A DNA stretch of 64,000 nt from Kuschelorhynchus macadamiae. Its lineage: Eukaryota; Arthropoda; Insecta; Coleoptera; Curculionidae. The notes below the pieces were generated by a model. The model was not told where the DNA came from and searched no databases. It saw only the letters and a program-made list of their open reading frames with translations. Shown here piece after piece: positions 40,911 to 54,639 of the stretch (the first letter of the stretch is position 1; each line of letters starts with the position of its first letter). The translations under genes were made by a program, and so were the position numbers. The stretch is taken from contig JAUTXW010001351.1 in assembly GCA_030620095.1 (NCBI GenBank), positions 1,922,001-1,986,000 on the forward strand. The letters run 5' to 3'.

Positions 40911-43900
40911 ATCAAGTTTGATTCAACGATGGACTGGTAACATTTTGGTTCCAATTTCCAGTTTGGCCAAATAAAATTTAAAAAAAATCAATGTAAAAAA
41001 ACAACTTATACAGCTGATTTTAAAATTTTACAAAAAATCAAATGTGATATAGGTAAAAACTGGTAAAATATTTGTATGAATTCAATATGGTGGAATAAAA
41101 CGGCGGTCTATTAAAATGTTTGGAAGAACAGTATAAAAAAATTCAGTAAATTTCCTTTACCCGGAACTTCCCTCGTAATAAATATTTCCTTTTATTAGGA
41201 TTAGTGAAAAGTATGATCTAATTTATTTTTTTTATTTTATTTTAGTTTATCTCTTCAAACATTTTATTGGTCGCCATTTTGTTCCATCATATTGAATTCC
41301 TACCATTATTTTACCAGGTTACCAATGCCACATTTTTAGGCATAATTTAAAATAAATTGAATAAGTAGTTTTTACATTGATACACATCGCCATTTTGTTA
41401 GGTCATGTTGAACTCGTACCAGTTTATACCCATATCACATTTAATTTTTCTGCATATTTTAAAGACAATTGAATAAGATTTTTTTACCATGCTTTTTAAC
41501 ATTTTATTTTGCTGCCATTTTGATTCGCCCTCTTGAGTTCATACAACAACTTTACCAGTTTATCTCTGTATGACACTTAATGCTTGCAAAAAATTTGAAA
41601 TTAATCTATTAAGTAATTTTTTCAGGCTAAATTTCTAAATGTTTTACTAGGCCGCCATTTTGTTTCGCCATTTTAAATTCGTGCTACATTTGCTAATTTT
41701 TTTTACTATCTTGGATTCATATCAAAATGTTACCAGTTCATTCCTATATAACACTTGATTTTTGTGCAGAATTTGAGAGAATTGGATAATTAGTTTTTTT
41801 AATAATAATTTTTTAACGTTTTATTAGACCGCCATCTTGTTCCGACATATTAGATTTTTGTCAAAATATTAGTCAAATGACCTTGAGAATTTTTTACCAA
41901 AGTTTCAAGTGAATGTGATAGTAGTTTTTAAGCTGACGCAAACTGACAGACATATACCAATTTATCTCTATATCCCACTTAATTCTTGCCCAAACCAATG
42001 AAATTAATTTAATAAGTAGTATTTTCAAGCTGGTTTTTTAAATATTTTCTTAGGCCGCTATTTCGTTTTGCTATCTCGAAGTCATCTCAAAATGTTACCA
42101 GTTCATTCCTATGCAACGCTTAATTTGTGTGCAAAATTTGTGGTAAATTGGATAATTAGCTTTTTTAATATACAATAATAATTTTTTTGAAATTGATCCG
42201 CCATATTGGATTTTTACCAAAATATGACCAGATCATCCCCATAAAACCCTTAATTTTTGACTGAAATTTGAAGTCATTCTGGTAAGAAGTTTTTAAGCTA
42301 GACAGACAGATTGACAGACGGACCGACGGAGTTGATAAAACATATTTTCTGTTATCTAGGGACGATAATACGTGAAAATATGTTAAACCTGAGAGGGTGA
42401 TTTTTCACGATTACAAAAATTTTATTTGGCTGCCATTTTGTTCGGCCATCTTAAATTAGTAGGGTAGAGTGGGGGAATGACGGTCGGTTAAGCCAAATTG
42501 CAAATAAAACAAAAAATATTGCTTTCTTGTCACGTGTAAATAGTGCAGGAGGAAGCCATATCTATCCGCTAGACTGTGTTATATCTGTTTCATCAAAATA
42601 AAAAAACTGCAAAAAAAGACTAGACTCCTACCAATGAGATGTCCTTGACTGGTATTTCCCCACTCTTCGGGTAATACCGGTCAGCCAAATTTCAATGCTT
42701 TTCCACTTAGGATGGCACTTTTTAAAAATAATAATACAATAATTTTAATCGGAAAAGTATATTAGTGTAATAATGGAGGGAAAAAATGAAATAACAAGTT
42801 CTAACTTAAAAAACTAGGTACATGAACAGTAGTTCACTGGAACACTAAAAATAATTAAATCAAAAATAAAAAGACATGCAAAGTTTCACTTTCTAATACA
42901 AATATCGCATTTATAGTTTTCAGCCGTATCCCAACCACTACATAACTCATGAATCCAACGGCCACAAACAATACACCGGTAACATAACTCGCCATCCCTC
43001 CCAAATTCCCCGCAAATTACACAGATTTCACTGTTTTCTTCGCACTCCATATCATCCAGCTCATCATCCTGGCACAGAGTTTTTTCGTCTATATTTTCTT
43101 CATCTGATGAGTCGCTTTGCAATAATTTCTTCAAATTCTTCTTGAATCCCTTTTTCTTTTTGGATGTTTGTGGTTTCTTTCCTTTTTCTGCCATCTTTTT
43201 TTTCTCTAACTTTTCGTTTTTCTTCTTCTCCTGATCTTCTAATTGTGTTTTTAAAGGGCTCTCGGTTAATATTTGCGAATGTTGTTTAGTTCGACCAACC
43301 GATGGTCTTTTATTCGTAGAGCTGGTAGAAGGGCCTGGCAACAGATTGTAAAATTTTGAAGTAGGTATAGATCCCGGAATATTCATTGGTTTCTTGAAAT
43401 CTTTGAAAGTGGGTGGTTCCGTTTCAGTGGGGTTACCTACATTGGGAACAGGACGTGGTTTGGAAGAACTTATAATTGAAACACCATCAGAAGAGGCAGA
43501 TGGGCCTGCATCTAAGCTTGATGTTGATGAGCCTGCATTGATTGAATCATCCATAGAAGTGTCGAAATCATTAACCATCACTAATTTTTCTTCATCTGTC
43601 TGACTGGTGAAAGTATCTGCCGCTAGGAAGTCTTCATCGGTAAATATATTGGGATTTATTGGGTGAATTCCAGTTGCTTGAAAGCCGGAAATTCCAACAG
43701 CCATCGTAGCAGTCCTGGAATAGGCTTTATTAAACAGTTCTGCCAAATCATAGGGTGTTATTTTCAATAATGCCTTTGACTTTATGTAGAGATCACATTC
43801 TCTGCGGAAAGCAGCTTTTAGTGGCCCGTATAGGGTAACATCTAGGGGTTGCATTCTATGTGATGCATGTGGTGGAAGGGACAACATGCAGATCCCATTT

Positions 43901-44347
43901 TCTCTACACAAATTATAAGTTTTTAATGTTATATGACTGCTATGATTATCCAATATCAATAGACATGGGTTCGTTTTGCTGCATTTTGAATATGCTATGA
44001 AGTGCTCAATCCACTCGTAAAATAACTTTTCGTTTGACCAGCCATTGTGGGAACATTTATAGGCAGCACATGGAGGTCCACCTTTCGATAAAAGCGGGGA
44101 CATCCTTTTCCGAGGGAAAATAAAAAGTGGAGGTACGTATGCGCCAGCTGCATTCATGCAGCAGATAACTGTAACTGTCTTGCCTCTCTCCCAGCTTGTT
44201 ACAGAGCCAATACGTTTTTTCCCTTTGGTCGCCACATTGGTTCCAGGATCTTGAACGGTCGATATGCCTGTCTCGTCGACATTATATATTTGGTTTGGCA
44301 AATATTGGATTTTAGACATTACAGTTTCCAAATTGGTGAAGAATTTT
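40911..44347. repeat. tandem segmental duplication, copy 2
   Basis: Starts at ATCAAGTTTG (40911) matching 36891 and ends at GAATTTT (44347) matching 40298. Scattered single-base differences were seen, for example 42538 (A for G), 42982, 43484, 43918, 44155 and 44320. The junction before it is CACGTTGGCAAT. Confidence 0.9.
42886..44347 (-). pseudogene. pogo/Tigger-like transposase, N-terminally truncated copy
   Basis: Residues corresponding to about 155 to the end of copy 1, nearly identical. Both HTH regions are missing. The open frame continues upstream to 44427 only by reading through non-coding sequence into the hAT end. All three nuclease aspartates remain; without the DNA-binding part it cannot recognise ends. 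One finger-region change (Trp to Cys in GEL-x-YRC) differs from copy 1. Confidence 0.88.
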
Positions 44348-44395
44348 TTGGCAATTTTGGCAATAACTTCACCTCGACACCACATGTAGTGCACT

Positions 44396-44403
44396 GCAGT
44401 AAG
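44396..44403. repeat. hAT target site duplication, left copy
   Basis: GCAGTAAG, identical to 47849-47856; 8 bp as for hAT elements. Confidence 0.9.
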
Positions 44404-47400
44404 CAGCGTTGCCGGAGCAGTAAACATAAATTACTGGTAGGCTGAATGTCAATGCCTGGCAAATTACTGGCAAGAGGTTGGGTCGAGAGAAGTGCCGCAA
44501 ATCAAAAAGATATGTTTTAACCGGAGGTTAATAAAACACGAGATTATACAATATATTTTTATAACTTAATTAATTTTTAACATTCACAATAAAGTAGTAG
44601 TAGATATACAAAAAAACTATTTTATATATATACAAAAAAAACTATTATATATGCCTACATAAAAGTAGCTGTTATATGCACATATTTTAGCAAATTACAA
44701 ATAAACGAGCAGCATAAAAATTAAAAAGTGTTTCAACAACAAAATAATTAGTTAACAATAAATTAAAGTTAAGAACTGAAAAAATTAAAATCTAACTTTT
44801 CCAAATAGAAGTACTTTTTAACATTTTATCAGATGGCTTGAAATTTAGTACTCCACCATTATTTGCAAGCCCATCTTTTGTTGCCATAACTGCAACCACG
44901 GTGTCGGTACCCATTCTATTTCGCAGATCATTTTTTATTATATTCAAATTGCTAAAAACTCTCTCCACACTGGCATTCGAAAAAGGCAATATAAGAAGTA
45001 AACTAAAAACAATTTTTAAATTTTTGAACATGGGTATGTTACCCGCATTTTTAAGATCAAATACATTAGACCAATATTCACCTGCATCCAAGTCAGGATT
45101 GAGTTCTAGAGATTTATGTTCTAGTAAAGCATGTCTTTGCCATTCATTGTCAAGCTCTTGAAGATCTACATGTTCTTTCAAAAATGGAAATCTATCAATC
45201 AAAGGAAGCAAGGATTTTTGTTCAAATTTTTGGGTAATATGTGGATCCAAAATATCAATAATGTTAAAAAGCTGATCTTGAAACTGAAAACGTTTTTTTA
45301 TTTCTGACACCAATGTTTTATAAAAATTCAAGCATGAAACAAAAAATGTGTTTAAACTGTTATTGTCAAAATTAGGGTCGCTTTTTAATTCTGTCAAAGA
45401 ATGATGAGCAGCTATTCCCAAATATATTTTTTCAATCTTCAAAAATGTTCTAGGATTTGTGTGATCTAATTTATTAATGTCTTTGTTGGTTACCTCAGAA
45501 AAGTCTATAAAATTACAGCACAGTATTTTTAATAGTTTCGATATTTCCGGCTTTAATTTGCATAGAAGTGGTGCTTCGGACTTCGGAACATTGTATTAAT
45601 GTTATTGAGTAGGTTCAAGACATAGACCATAAATTCGAGATAAATTTTGGTATACTTATTATTTAATATTTCAAGTATTTGGTCATTGGTGTAAGAAGGA
45701 TCTTCCAAACAAACCAACCTGAAATATTCCCTAAGTGGTTCGTACTGTTCCAAGACCCGTTTGCAACACTGTTCTACTGACAACCACCTGGTCTGGCTAG
45801 GTAACAGAATTCGATGTATTTTAGTACCAAAGAAATGTTGGAATTCTTTAAATTTCTCTTGCCTCTGAGAACTTCGACTGAAATGTGCACCTACATATAT
45901 TGCGAAGCACATCTTCAATTCGTCGGGGCAATTCTAGACATGCTTTAGATGCACACAAGTGTATCATATGGCATGAGCATTTAACTAAAGCAATGTGTGG
46001 CAAATCCGTTTTTAGGTGTGAAAACACAGAGTTCTGTTCACCCACCATGACATTGGTAGTATCAGAAGAAAAACCGATTAAATTGTTGAGAGGAATTTTC
46101 TTTTTAATCAAGCAAGATTTTAGGGCATCATAAAGGTCACTAGCCTTTCCTGAAGTTAGTTCAACCATGTCAAAAAATCTAGTTACTGTTTTATTTTTTG
46201 AGTTACAGTAGAATATTATAGTAAAAGCACATTGTTTTATTGTCCCGACATCTGTTGTTTCATCCATTATTAGAGAGAAGAAATTACCTAGTGGTTGAAG
46301 CAAAGCAAAAAGTTCTTCTTGGAAATGTTTTCCAAGATTTTCTTTTATGGTTAAAGTAGTCTTTGTTCTTTTGCAAGCAAAATCTTTAGCAATTTTGCTA
46401 TCAGGAAACATTTTAGTAAATAAGGGGCTCAGGGTTTCCATAGAATTGAAGGAAATATTTAACTCTGTAATAGCCGCAGCCATCATAAGTTCTGCATGTT
46501 TAACATTATAAAAATGAGACTGATCTTTCGTCATGTCCCGTAGATCCCTATTTCCCTTTACCGTTTTTAATAAGCCTAAATGTTTTTCGGTTTTGCTATG
46601 CCTAAGGATGTCGTTTTTGTTCGGAAATATTTCTAGGTTGCACACCTTGCACATGCCATATTCTATTACTATGACTCGTCTTTTTTATACTTCTCTGATC
46701 TAATAAGCCATTCCTTAAATTCTTTGACGTCTAGCCATGCGCTATTAAACCTGTGTAGCCTTTTCCTCTTTATGCCTACGGATTTCTCTTTCTTTATCTC
46801 CATATTTTTATCCATAACAGTTCCATGCTTATTTGTGTCATCAACTGTCTAAAAATAGGTAATCATAAATGTTTGTTATAAATTCTACTTTAAAGACTTG
46901 CCTGGATATTGCCAGAACTAGTGCCAGCATCTGCACTCGTGCAAGGAACCTCAACAGGCTTCTCTTTCTGTGCCAGCTAGAGGAAGAAAAGAATGTTATT
47001 TCATACCCTACCGTAATGAAAGAAAACAAAATCTTAATTTAATATCTCAATCTCAGCCACAGTACTCTGCAGTATATTATAAACTATCGATGCCCCATAT
47101 AATATTGAACAATTTGATCAAAAAAAAAACATGTAAAATGTCTTATCCAGAATATTCTTATAATTGATAATATTTTCTTTCGACTACTGGCTGTATAAAG
47201 TAGAAACTGCCGTTATTCATTTTGCATATTTACCTTAATTTGCGTATCTCCCGGATCCATGGAATCCGATCCCTTTAGAGATTTTGATTTTATTAACCAT
47301 TTGTCCATTTTTCTTTCTAAGTTATTTCTAATCTGACACTCGTAGCACAATCAAAAATAACAGTTTTTCAATATAATAAAAAATCTCGATAGAATTTGAA

Positions 47401-47848
47401 GTAATCCTAGTAATCTAGATTCCAATACCGTTTAACATGCGCTATCATAATGGTAAATAATGAGCATAACCAGATGTATATCTTACTTTACAGTGAATCC
47501 CACGGAAAAAAACATAATGCAACAACATAAATATTATATCTAGCTCTCTTACGCACGTTTGAATTTATCAGGAATGGTGAGGTAACGTATGTCTTCGTAT
47601 AAAAATCATGACGGTAGTGACGTCGTCTGTCGGTGCTTCCCAGAATCTCGGCGATTAGTATGGTGTGCGGATAGCGATAATTTAAGTTTCAGAGAGGGAA
47701 TACATATCTATATAATGCTTCTGGGCATTTTCGTAATTTTTGACTATTCCTGGTATTTCTTCGACTAACCACCATTCCTGGCATGTTTACTGGCAGATAT
47801 CATAATTCCTGGCAAATGCCAGTAATTACTGGCAAAACGGCAACACTG
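44404..47848 (-). mobile_element. hAT transposon, 3,445 bp, inserted in pogo copy 2
   Basis: Ends CAGCGTTGCCG (44404) and, on the other strand, CAGTGTTGCCG (from 47848), with repeated subterminal motifs of the type CTGGCA / TTACTGGCA at both sides. Perfect 8-bp duplication GCAGTAAG. It encodes a broken transposase on the minus strand. The region 46820-47780 is non-coding 5' sequence. Confidence 0.92.
44792..46815 (-). pseudogene. hAT transposase, frame-broken
   Basis: Start ATG at 46815 (MDKNMEIKKEKS). A BED/C2H2-like finger follows (CKVCNLEIF ... LRHSKTEKH). The nuclease blocks are LIMDETTDVGTIKQ (Asp), GFSSDTTNVMVGEQNSVF (Asp) and, after the helical insertion, the C-terminal dimerisation block PFSNASVERVFSNLNIIKND (Glu). 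Frame changes lie near 46685 (at an A6 run) and within 45848-45918, with a further break between 45553 and 45442. All motifs are present but not in one frame, so a non-autonomous recent insertion is likely. Confidence 0.87.
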
Positions 47849-47856
47849 GCAGTAAG
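47849..47856. repeat. hAT target site duplication, right copy
   Basis: GCAGTAAG, identical to 44396-44403. Confidence 0.9.
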
Positions 47857-47999
47857 GAAAACGAAACCCAGGAGTTTTAACTTATACCGCTGGATAAAAG
47901 GTGGCGGCACATGTTGAAGAAAGTGACTACGTTTATCGCGAAACAATTCGAGTGACCGGACTTGCCCACCTGACTGGGATTCCCCCACTCTCCCCTACC

Positions 48000-48420
48000 A
48001 CAATTTCACTAGTTGATCTCTATACTACAATTACTTAAGGTACACAATTTGAAATCAATCCATTTAACAGTTTTTTCGTGCTATATTTTTAAATATTGTA
48101 TTAAGCCACCATTTAGTTCCGCCATCTTAGATGCGTATCAAAATGTTATCAGTTGATGCCAACATAATATTTTATTAATATGAGATAAATTGGATAAGAA
48201 GTTTTTTGAATAATAATTTTTTAACATTTCACTAGGGTGTCATTTTGTTTCGCCATATTTGATTTTTATCAAAATATTACTAGGTCATCCCCATATGACC
48301 TTTCATTTTTGGCGAACAGACAGACCGACGGAATTGAGAAAACATGTTTTCGACATCAAGGGACCCTGAAACCTGAAGATCTGAAAAAATCTCGGAGGGT
48401 GATTTTTTCAAGATTACAAT
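48000..48420 (-). repeat. dispersed repeat family, segment
   Basis: Family motifs on the minus strand: CACCATTTAGTTCCGCCATC (48110), TCATTTTGTTTCGCCATA (48239) and AGACAGACCGACGGAATTGA (48318). It continues the array interrupted by the pogo insertion. Confidence 0.65.
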
Positions 48421-49320
48421 ACTTAATAAAATATATTCATAAAAAGTTCCTTTTAAATTTACCAGGACCGAAAATTATCACCAGTAAGTATATTGGGGTT
48501 TGAGAAAATATTTTAACACGTCATAGAGCATTTTGATCAAAAAAATCTTATATAACGTAAAATTTTGAGAAAAATTAGCTTAAAATTGTATTTCATGTTA
48601 TTTAATTTTGAGTACATCGGTAAAAAAATTATTTTATTTTCTAAAAGGGTTATTTATATTACTTATTTATTAAAATATCTTCACGATCTAAATTTAGGGA
48701 AAACGAACCGCATCGAAAACGTAATTTTTACCTTGATGCATCTTGCAAAAATCGGCCATTATGGTAAAAGGAATCAAATTCGGTTCAATGTTCAGTGACC
48801 GATAGACAAAAATTGCAAATAATTTATGTCGGAAATTATTAATAATTAACCAAACTGTCAGAGGTAGATCCAAATTTTTGCTATAAATTTTTTATTTTTT
48901 GCCCGGGGTCAAGAAATGGGGTAAAATTACTCAAATGCTTTTACAGGGGGTAAAAAAGCATATAGAGCAAAAAAGATTTATTTTCACGGATCCTGCCCAA
49001 CATGACATCGTAGTAGATGCTTTTTTCAGTACACAGAAGTAGTTTTATTTTAATTCTTGCTTTATAGGAGATACCCGGTTCCTATATTATGTAAAGTGTC
49101 TTTTAATTTTGTGGGTGGTTTTATGTGTCTTAAAACGCTTAATTATTGTCACCGTTACATCCCTGATTACTAAGATGGTAATCTTGGTAACCTTTAAATT
49201 GCCTTTTTGACAAACCTATCTACTCTGGGCATGTTTTTCGGGAAATGGCACAACTTGTATTATCTGATGTAGTTGAAAGTCAGGACTAAATGCAAGAATA
49301 ATTAAAACCCTCAAAAGAAA
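48421..49320. other. intergenic, no gene seen
   Basis: AT-rich, no supported feature. Confidence 0.5.
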
Positions 49321-49329
49321 AATTACGGA

Positions 49330-49620
49330 GTTTACTGAAAGCGTTAAGGTGAGCATAATTATTCAGAAGTAAAACCTACTCCGCTTTTGGAGTAGGTCCT
49401 TCAATCGGGAGTGAAACGTAGAGGAACTATATTGTTCTAACCACATATTCTAAATAGGGGGAAATTTATCGAACTAATTTTAATAAAGTATCGATTACCT
49501 TCTGCATTATACGCTAAGGTGGGCAAAATTATCTAGGTTTAAATTTACTTTGCTTTTGGAGTAGTTTCCTGAAGATGCGGTCAGAAGTGAAACGTAGCTA
49601 TGTTGTATTTAGAGCACATA
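49330..49620 (+). repeat. degenerate tandem pair, 176-bp period, Penelope-like, with hammerhead-like core
   Basis: Two units share (A)AGGTG(A/G)GCA-AATTAT, CTTTTGGAGTAG and GTGAAACGTAG. The GAAAC boxes are at 49413-49417 and 49589-49593, 176 bp apart. In the second unit CTGAAGA (49569-49575) precedes GAAACGT, the hammerhead core order; in the first the CTGAAGA box is degraded. Confidence 0.45.
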
Positions 49621-51060
49621 TACGAGTCAATTAATCAGCAATTTAAAACATCATCCACTCTCGTCATTTCACAGTATCTGTTTTAAAACAGGACTATGTT
49701 TAGTAGGTTTTAACACTGCTTATAATATTTTATATGTCAAATAAATAATAAAGAGTCTGCCTGCATAATTGCTCAATATTGGTATGATATTAACTCAGAC
49801 CCAGATGCTAATATTTTTTTTCAATTTTCCAGTACATCTAAAGACTTCGCGATGCAATAACGTAAATGATATTATAATATACCTTTAGCGCTATCCCATA
49901 TATTGGAGTATGGTACGGCATTAAAACTCGACATTATTTAATTTAGTACATGCAGTGGAAAGACACTTGTATTTTAAATGGTATTTATAGTCGAAACGGC
50001 TAGAAATGCAAACAAATAGAGATTTCACATGAAGATACAAAGGAATTCGTGAGTGAGACCGCGGCCATTTAGCGCTCCAATAGGAATGTGTTCGGCAAAA
50101 CGGATCGATACTATAACTGTAGTTACAAAGCGATTTTAAATACAGAACATTCTTAAATTTACATAACTATAATTTCAGTTTAAGTTTAAGTTTTAAGTAA
50201 AAAACCTATGAATCTTAAACATAGAATGTACGTGTCGTTGTATTCTTACTCCCCCAATCACAGCTTACAGTGAAGATATAAAAAACATTTTAACTCAGAA
50301 GTTATTTTTAAAGCTTTAAAATTATTTCTAAAGATATTTGGGATTATATAGGGCGGCCCAAATAGAAGTTATGACGCCAAACTTATTTTTAATGGAATGT
50401 TATTTTTTTGCATTTTTAATTTTTACATTAAGTAGTCTAACATACCTTATAATAAAAGCTAGTTGTTTTGTAGCTATGCACAAATGAAAATCGGCATTTT
50501 GGGCTTTTTAAATACAAAGGAAAAATGGTTATGTTTGTAACACAAAGCACTTCCCGTGAACGTTTAACTTAAAAACTAACAAACAAAAACGAAACTTAAT
50601 ACAGATTTAACATTTACAATTTACAAAAATGGGTAATAATTTTGACGTTGGAACTAACTATAACCGTTTATAATCTCTATTTCAAAAAGGCATCTAACAA
50701 AACACCGAAAAACACATAAAGAAAAATAACGTTTAACGTAATTTGCATTGTGTTCCAAGCTTTAGAGTTGGATAAAATTAATAACGTGTTGGGGTCCGTT
50801 GGATGGTTCCTACTCTGTAGTATCTGAGGTGGTGGCAATTGGTATATACTTATCGGGTGGTACTTACCGGACAATACAGTCTGGTAGCATTAAAAATTTT
50901 AAGATAAGTAGGTTCAATTATTTTTTTTAAATCGCTTTCTTATATAAAAAATGGGTTTTCGTTAGTTCATAGCCACAAAATTGATACCTTGAGATATGAG
51001 GCAAGTTGATGACATATTTCTTAAAGGTTAAGCAAAATTTAAAAAATCGTTAAATTGCCT
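49621..51060. other. intergenic, no gene seen
   Basis: AT-rich. A minus-strand open frame at 50677-50874 has no recognisable content. Confidence 0.5.
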
Positions 51061-52080
51061 TTAAACTGAACTTTTCCTTGTTTCCTTTTATTAGGAATAG
51101 TGAAGTGTGACCTAATTTAGTTCAGTACAGTCATTTAGTTACACATATATACTGTCTTTTTAAAAAATTTTATTGGGCCCCATTTTATTCCATCATATAG
51201 GATTCCTACCAATATTTTATCAGTTTCTTGCTATGCCACACTTGATTTTAGGGCATAATTTACAATAAATTCGCACCAGTTTATCTCTATATCACATTTA
51301 ATATTTCTGCAAAAGTTAATTTTTTTTGTTTCGCCATCTTAAATTCGTACTACGACCTTACCAGTTTTTCTCTATATCACAAAATTTGAAATTTTAATAA
51401 TTAGTTTTTCAGGCTGATTTTTTAAATAATTCATTGGGCCGCTATTTTGTTTTGTTGTCTTGGATTTAAACTAGAGTATTACCAGTCCATTTCTATGTCC
51501 CTACTACTTCATTTTTGTGCAAATTTTGAGGTACATTGGATAGTTAGTTTTTTAGTAAAAATCTGAAAATGACAGGGCGATTTTTTTACGATTACAAATA
51601 TTTTATTTGGGCGCCATTTTGATCCGCCATCTTGAGTTAATACAGCAATTTTATTAGTTTATCTCTATACCACAATTAGTTATGACACACAATTTGAAAT
51701 CAATTAGTAGCTTTTCAGGCTGAATTTTTAATAATTTTATTAAGCCACCATTTTGTTTCGCCATCTTGGATTCCTACCAAAATTTTACCAGCTGCTTCCT
51801 ACATAAATTAGATAAATAGTTTTAGTAATAATTTCTTTTTACCAGGCCGCCATTTTGTTTCTCCACATTGGATTTTGACCAAAATATTACCAGGTCATAC
51901 CCATATGACCCTTAATTTTTGACTAAAATTTGAAGTAAATTGGTTAATTAGTTTTTTAGCTATGCCTCGACAGACCAACAGACAGACCGACGGAATTGAG
52001 AAAACATGTTTTGCGGCATTTTGGGTCTCTAAATCGTAAAACTTTGAAAAAAACTAGGAGGGTATTTTTCTTACAAGTAA
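51061..52080 (-). repeat. dispersed repeat family array
   Basis: Minus-strand units with GCGCCATTTTGATCCGCCATC (51612), CACCATTTTGTTTCGCCATC (51748) and GCCGCCATTTTGTTTCTCCA (51847), ending with CAGACAGACCGACGGAATTG at 51979. Confidence 0.7.
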
Positions 52081-52539
52081 GAAAGTAAAGAGGCAACAAT
52101 AATACGACATTTTTTTTCATTTAATACGTCACATAAGATCATATACATAGGACAACGTGCTCTTAAGATACACATTTCATCAGGTCATTGCGATAATTCT
52201 TTATTTTTTATTGTTAAAATAGAACATATTTTTCTACATATATTATAATGAAGATATACACTAAATTAATTTAGAATTAAATTTAACGTAACTTTTGTCA
52301 ACCTTCTGCATCTTTTCAAACCATAATTTATATTCAAGTGCAAAATAACACAAACAATTTATGATTTAACTACCTAGGAAAGAAAATAAACATCCCGTTT
52401 ATTTCATGTTTTTTACATTGATACGTACAAACCGAGAAATACTATTGTAGGACAGAAATTTAAATTATAAATCTTATCTAAAAATTTCCCTTGTTCATTG
52501 TGCCACCAAATGTATTTTTATACGCTCCGTTCATACAAG

Positions 52540-53750
<1,211 letters not shown>

Positions 53751-53989
53751 GATATATATATATATTAGATGGAGGCTATCTTAGAGTAAGGATTAAAGTA
53801 GAGACCACAACTCATTCATATATCACGTTAGGGGTATGCGCCAACATGGTTCCCCTATTTTTCACATTCTTTTGACCAATGTTTACGATAAAACAAGAAG
53901 TGGAGATGGCCCATACCCAAGCCATGGTCATTTGTTGACAAATGCCAGTGACGGCGTGAGTTTTCACTTCCCGCATAAGGAAATATCAT

Positions 53990-54260
53990 TAATCGTGAAA
54001 AAAATATCGTTCCAGGTTTTTACAGATCCTCATGTTTTTCCATTACTGTCGGTCGGTCGGTCGTTCGGTCTGTTCTGGTATAGCTAAAAAATCCACTTAC
54101 TCGATTAACTTTAATTTTATTTAATTTTCCACAAAAATTACGTGTGATATAAAAAAAACTGGTAAAATATTGGTATGAATTCAATATGGCGAAAGAAAAT
54201 GACGACCTGTTAAAATATTTGATGTACGAATCATTCATTATCGGTGACAAAAAGAAGGAT
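53990..54260 (+). repeat. dispersed repeat family, single segment
   Basis: CCAGGTTTTTACAGATCCTC, then a GTCGGTCGGTCGTTCGGTCTG stretch at 54049-54070, and CAATATGGCGAAAGAAAATG at 54181: the family's usual order on the plus strand. Confidence 0.6.
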
Positions 54261-54639
54261 TCTTCCCTATTCCTTAATGAGGCAAATAGGTATTTTTACA
54301 AACTTCAAAGAAATAATCGTTCTCTTCTTCACTATCTAAAATCAAACCATTAAGTTAGGTAAGTTTAAAAGGAAATTAGTTATTTATATATTATTAAACT
54401 TTAGTTTAGTTATTTTTGCCTTATGGCACTATCATTTTGTAATTGTGACATTCAGAAAAATTATTTGTTCAGTTGTTGAAAATGTCATCTTAAACCTGTA
54501 ACTGTCAAGTTAGACCTTGTCTTGTCACCTCTTTAGTGAATACGGGTGTTAGAGTTTTAAACTAAAATCAATGCTTTTAACGCGCTTTTATTGGCCTCCT
54601 ATTCGTCTGATTGTATGTTTGTATGTCTGGTTCAAAACT

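Larger units (their letters stand above)
42462..47995 (-). mobile_element. pogo/Tigger-like transposon, copy 2, with nested hAT insertion
   Basis: The left end is GGGTAGAGTGGGGGAAT (42462-42478) preceded by TA. The right end is ATTCCCCCACTCTCCCC (47979-47995) followed by TA. The TIRs match at 16 of 17 positions. An internal deletion removed the transposase N-terminus (joint about 44347), and a 3.4-kb hAT element lies at 44404-47848. Confidence 0.8.

Noticed and set aside
54020..54250. Minus-strand frames containing RTDRTTDRPT repeats
   Set aside because: Produced by the GTCGGTCGGTCG stretch of the dispersed repeat family, seen in several blocks.
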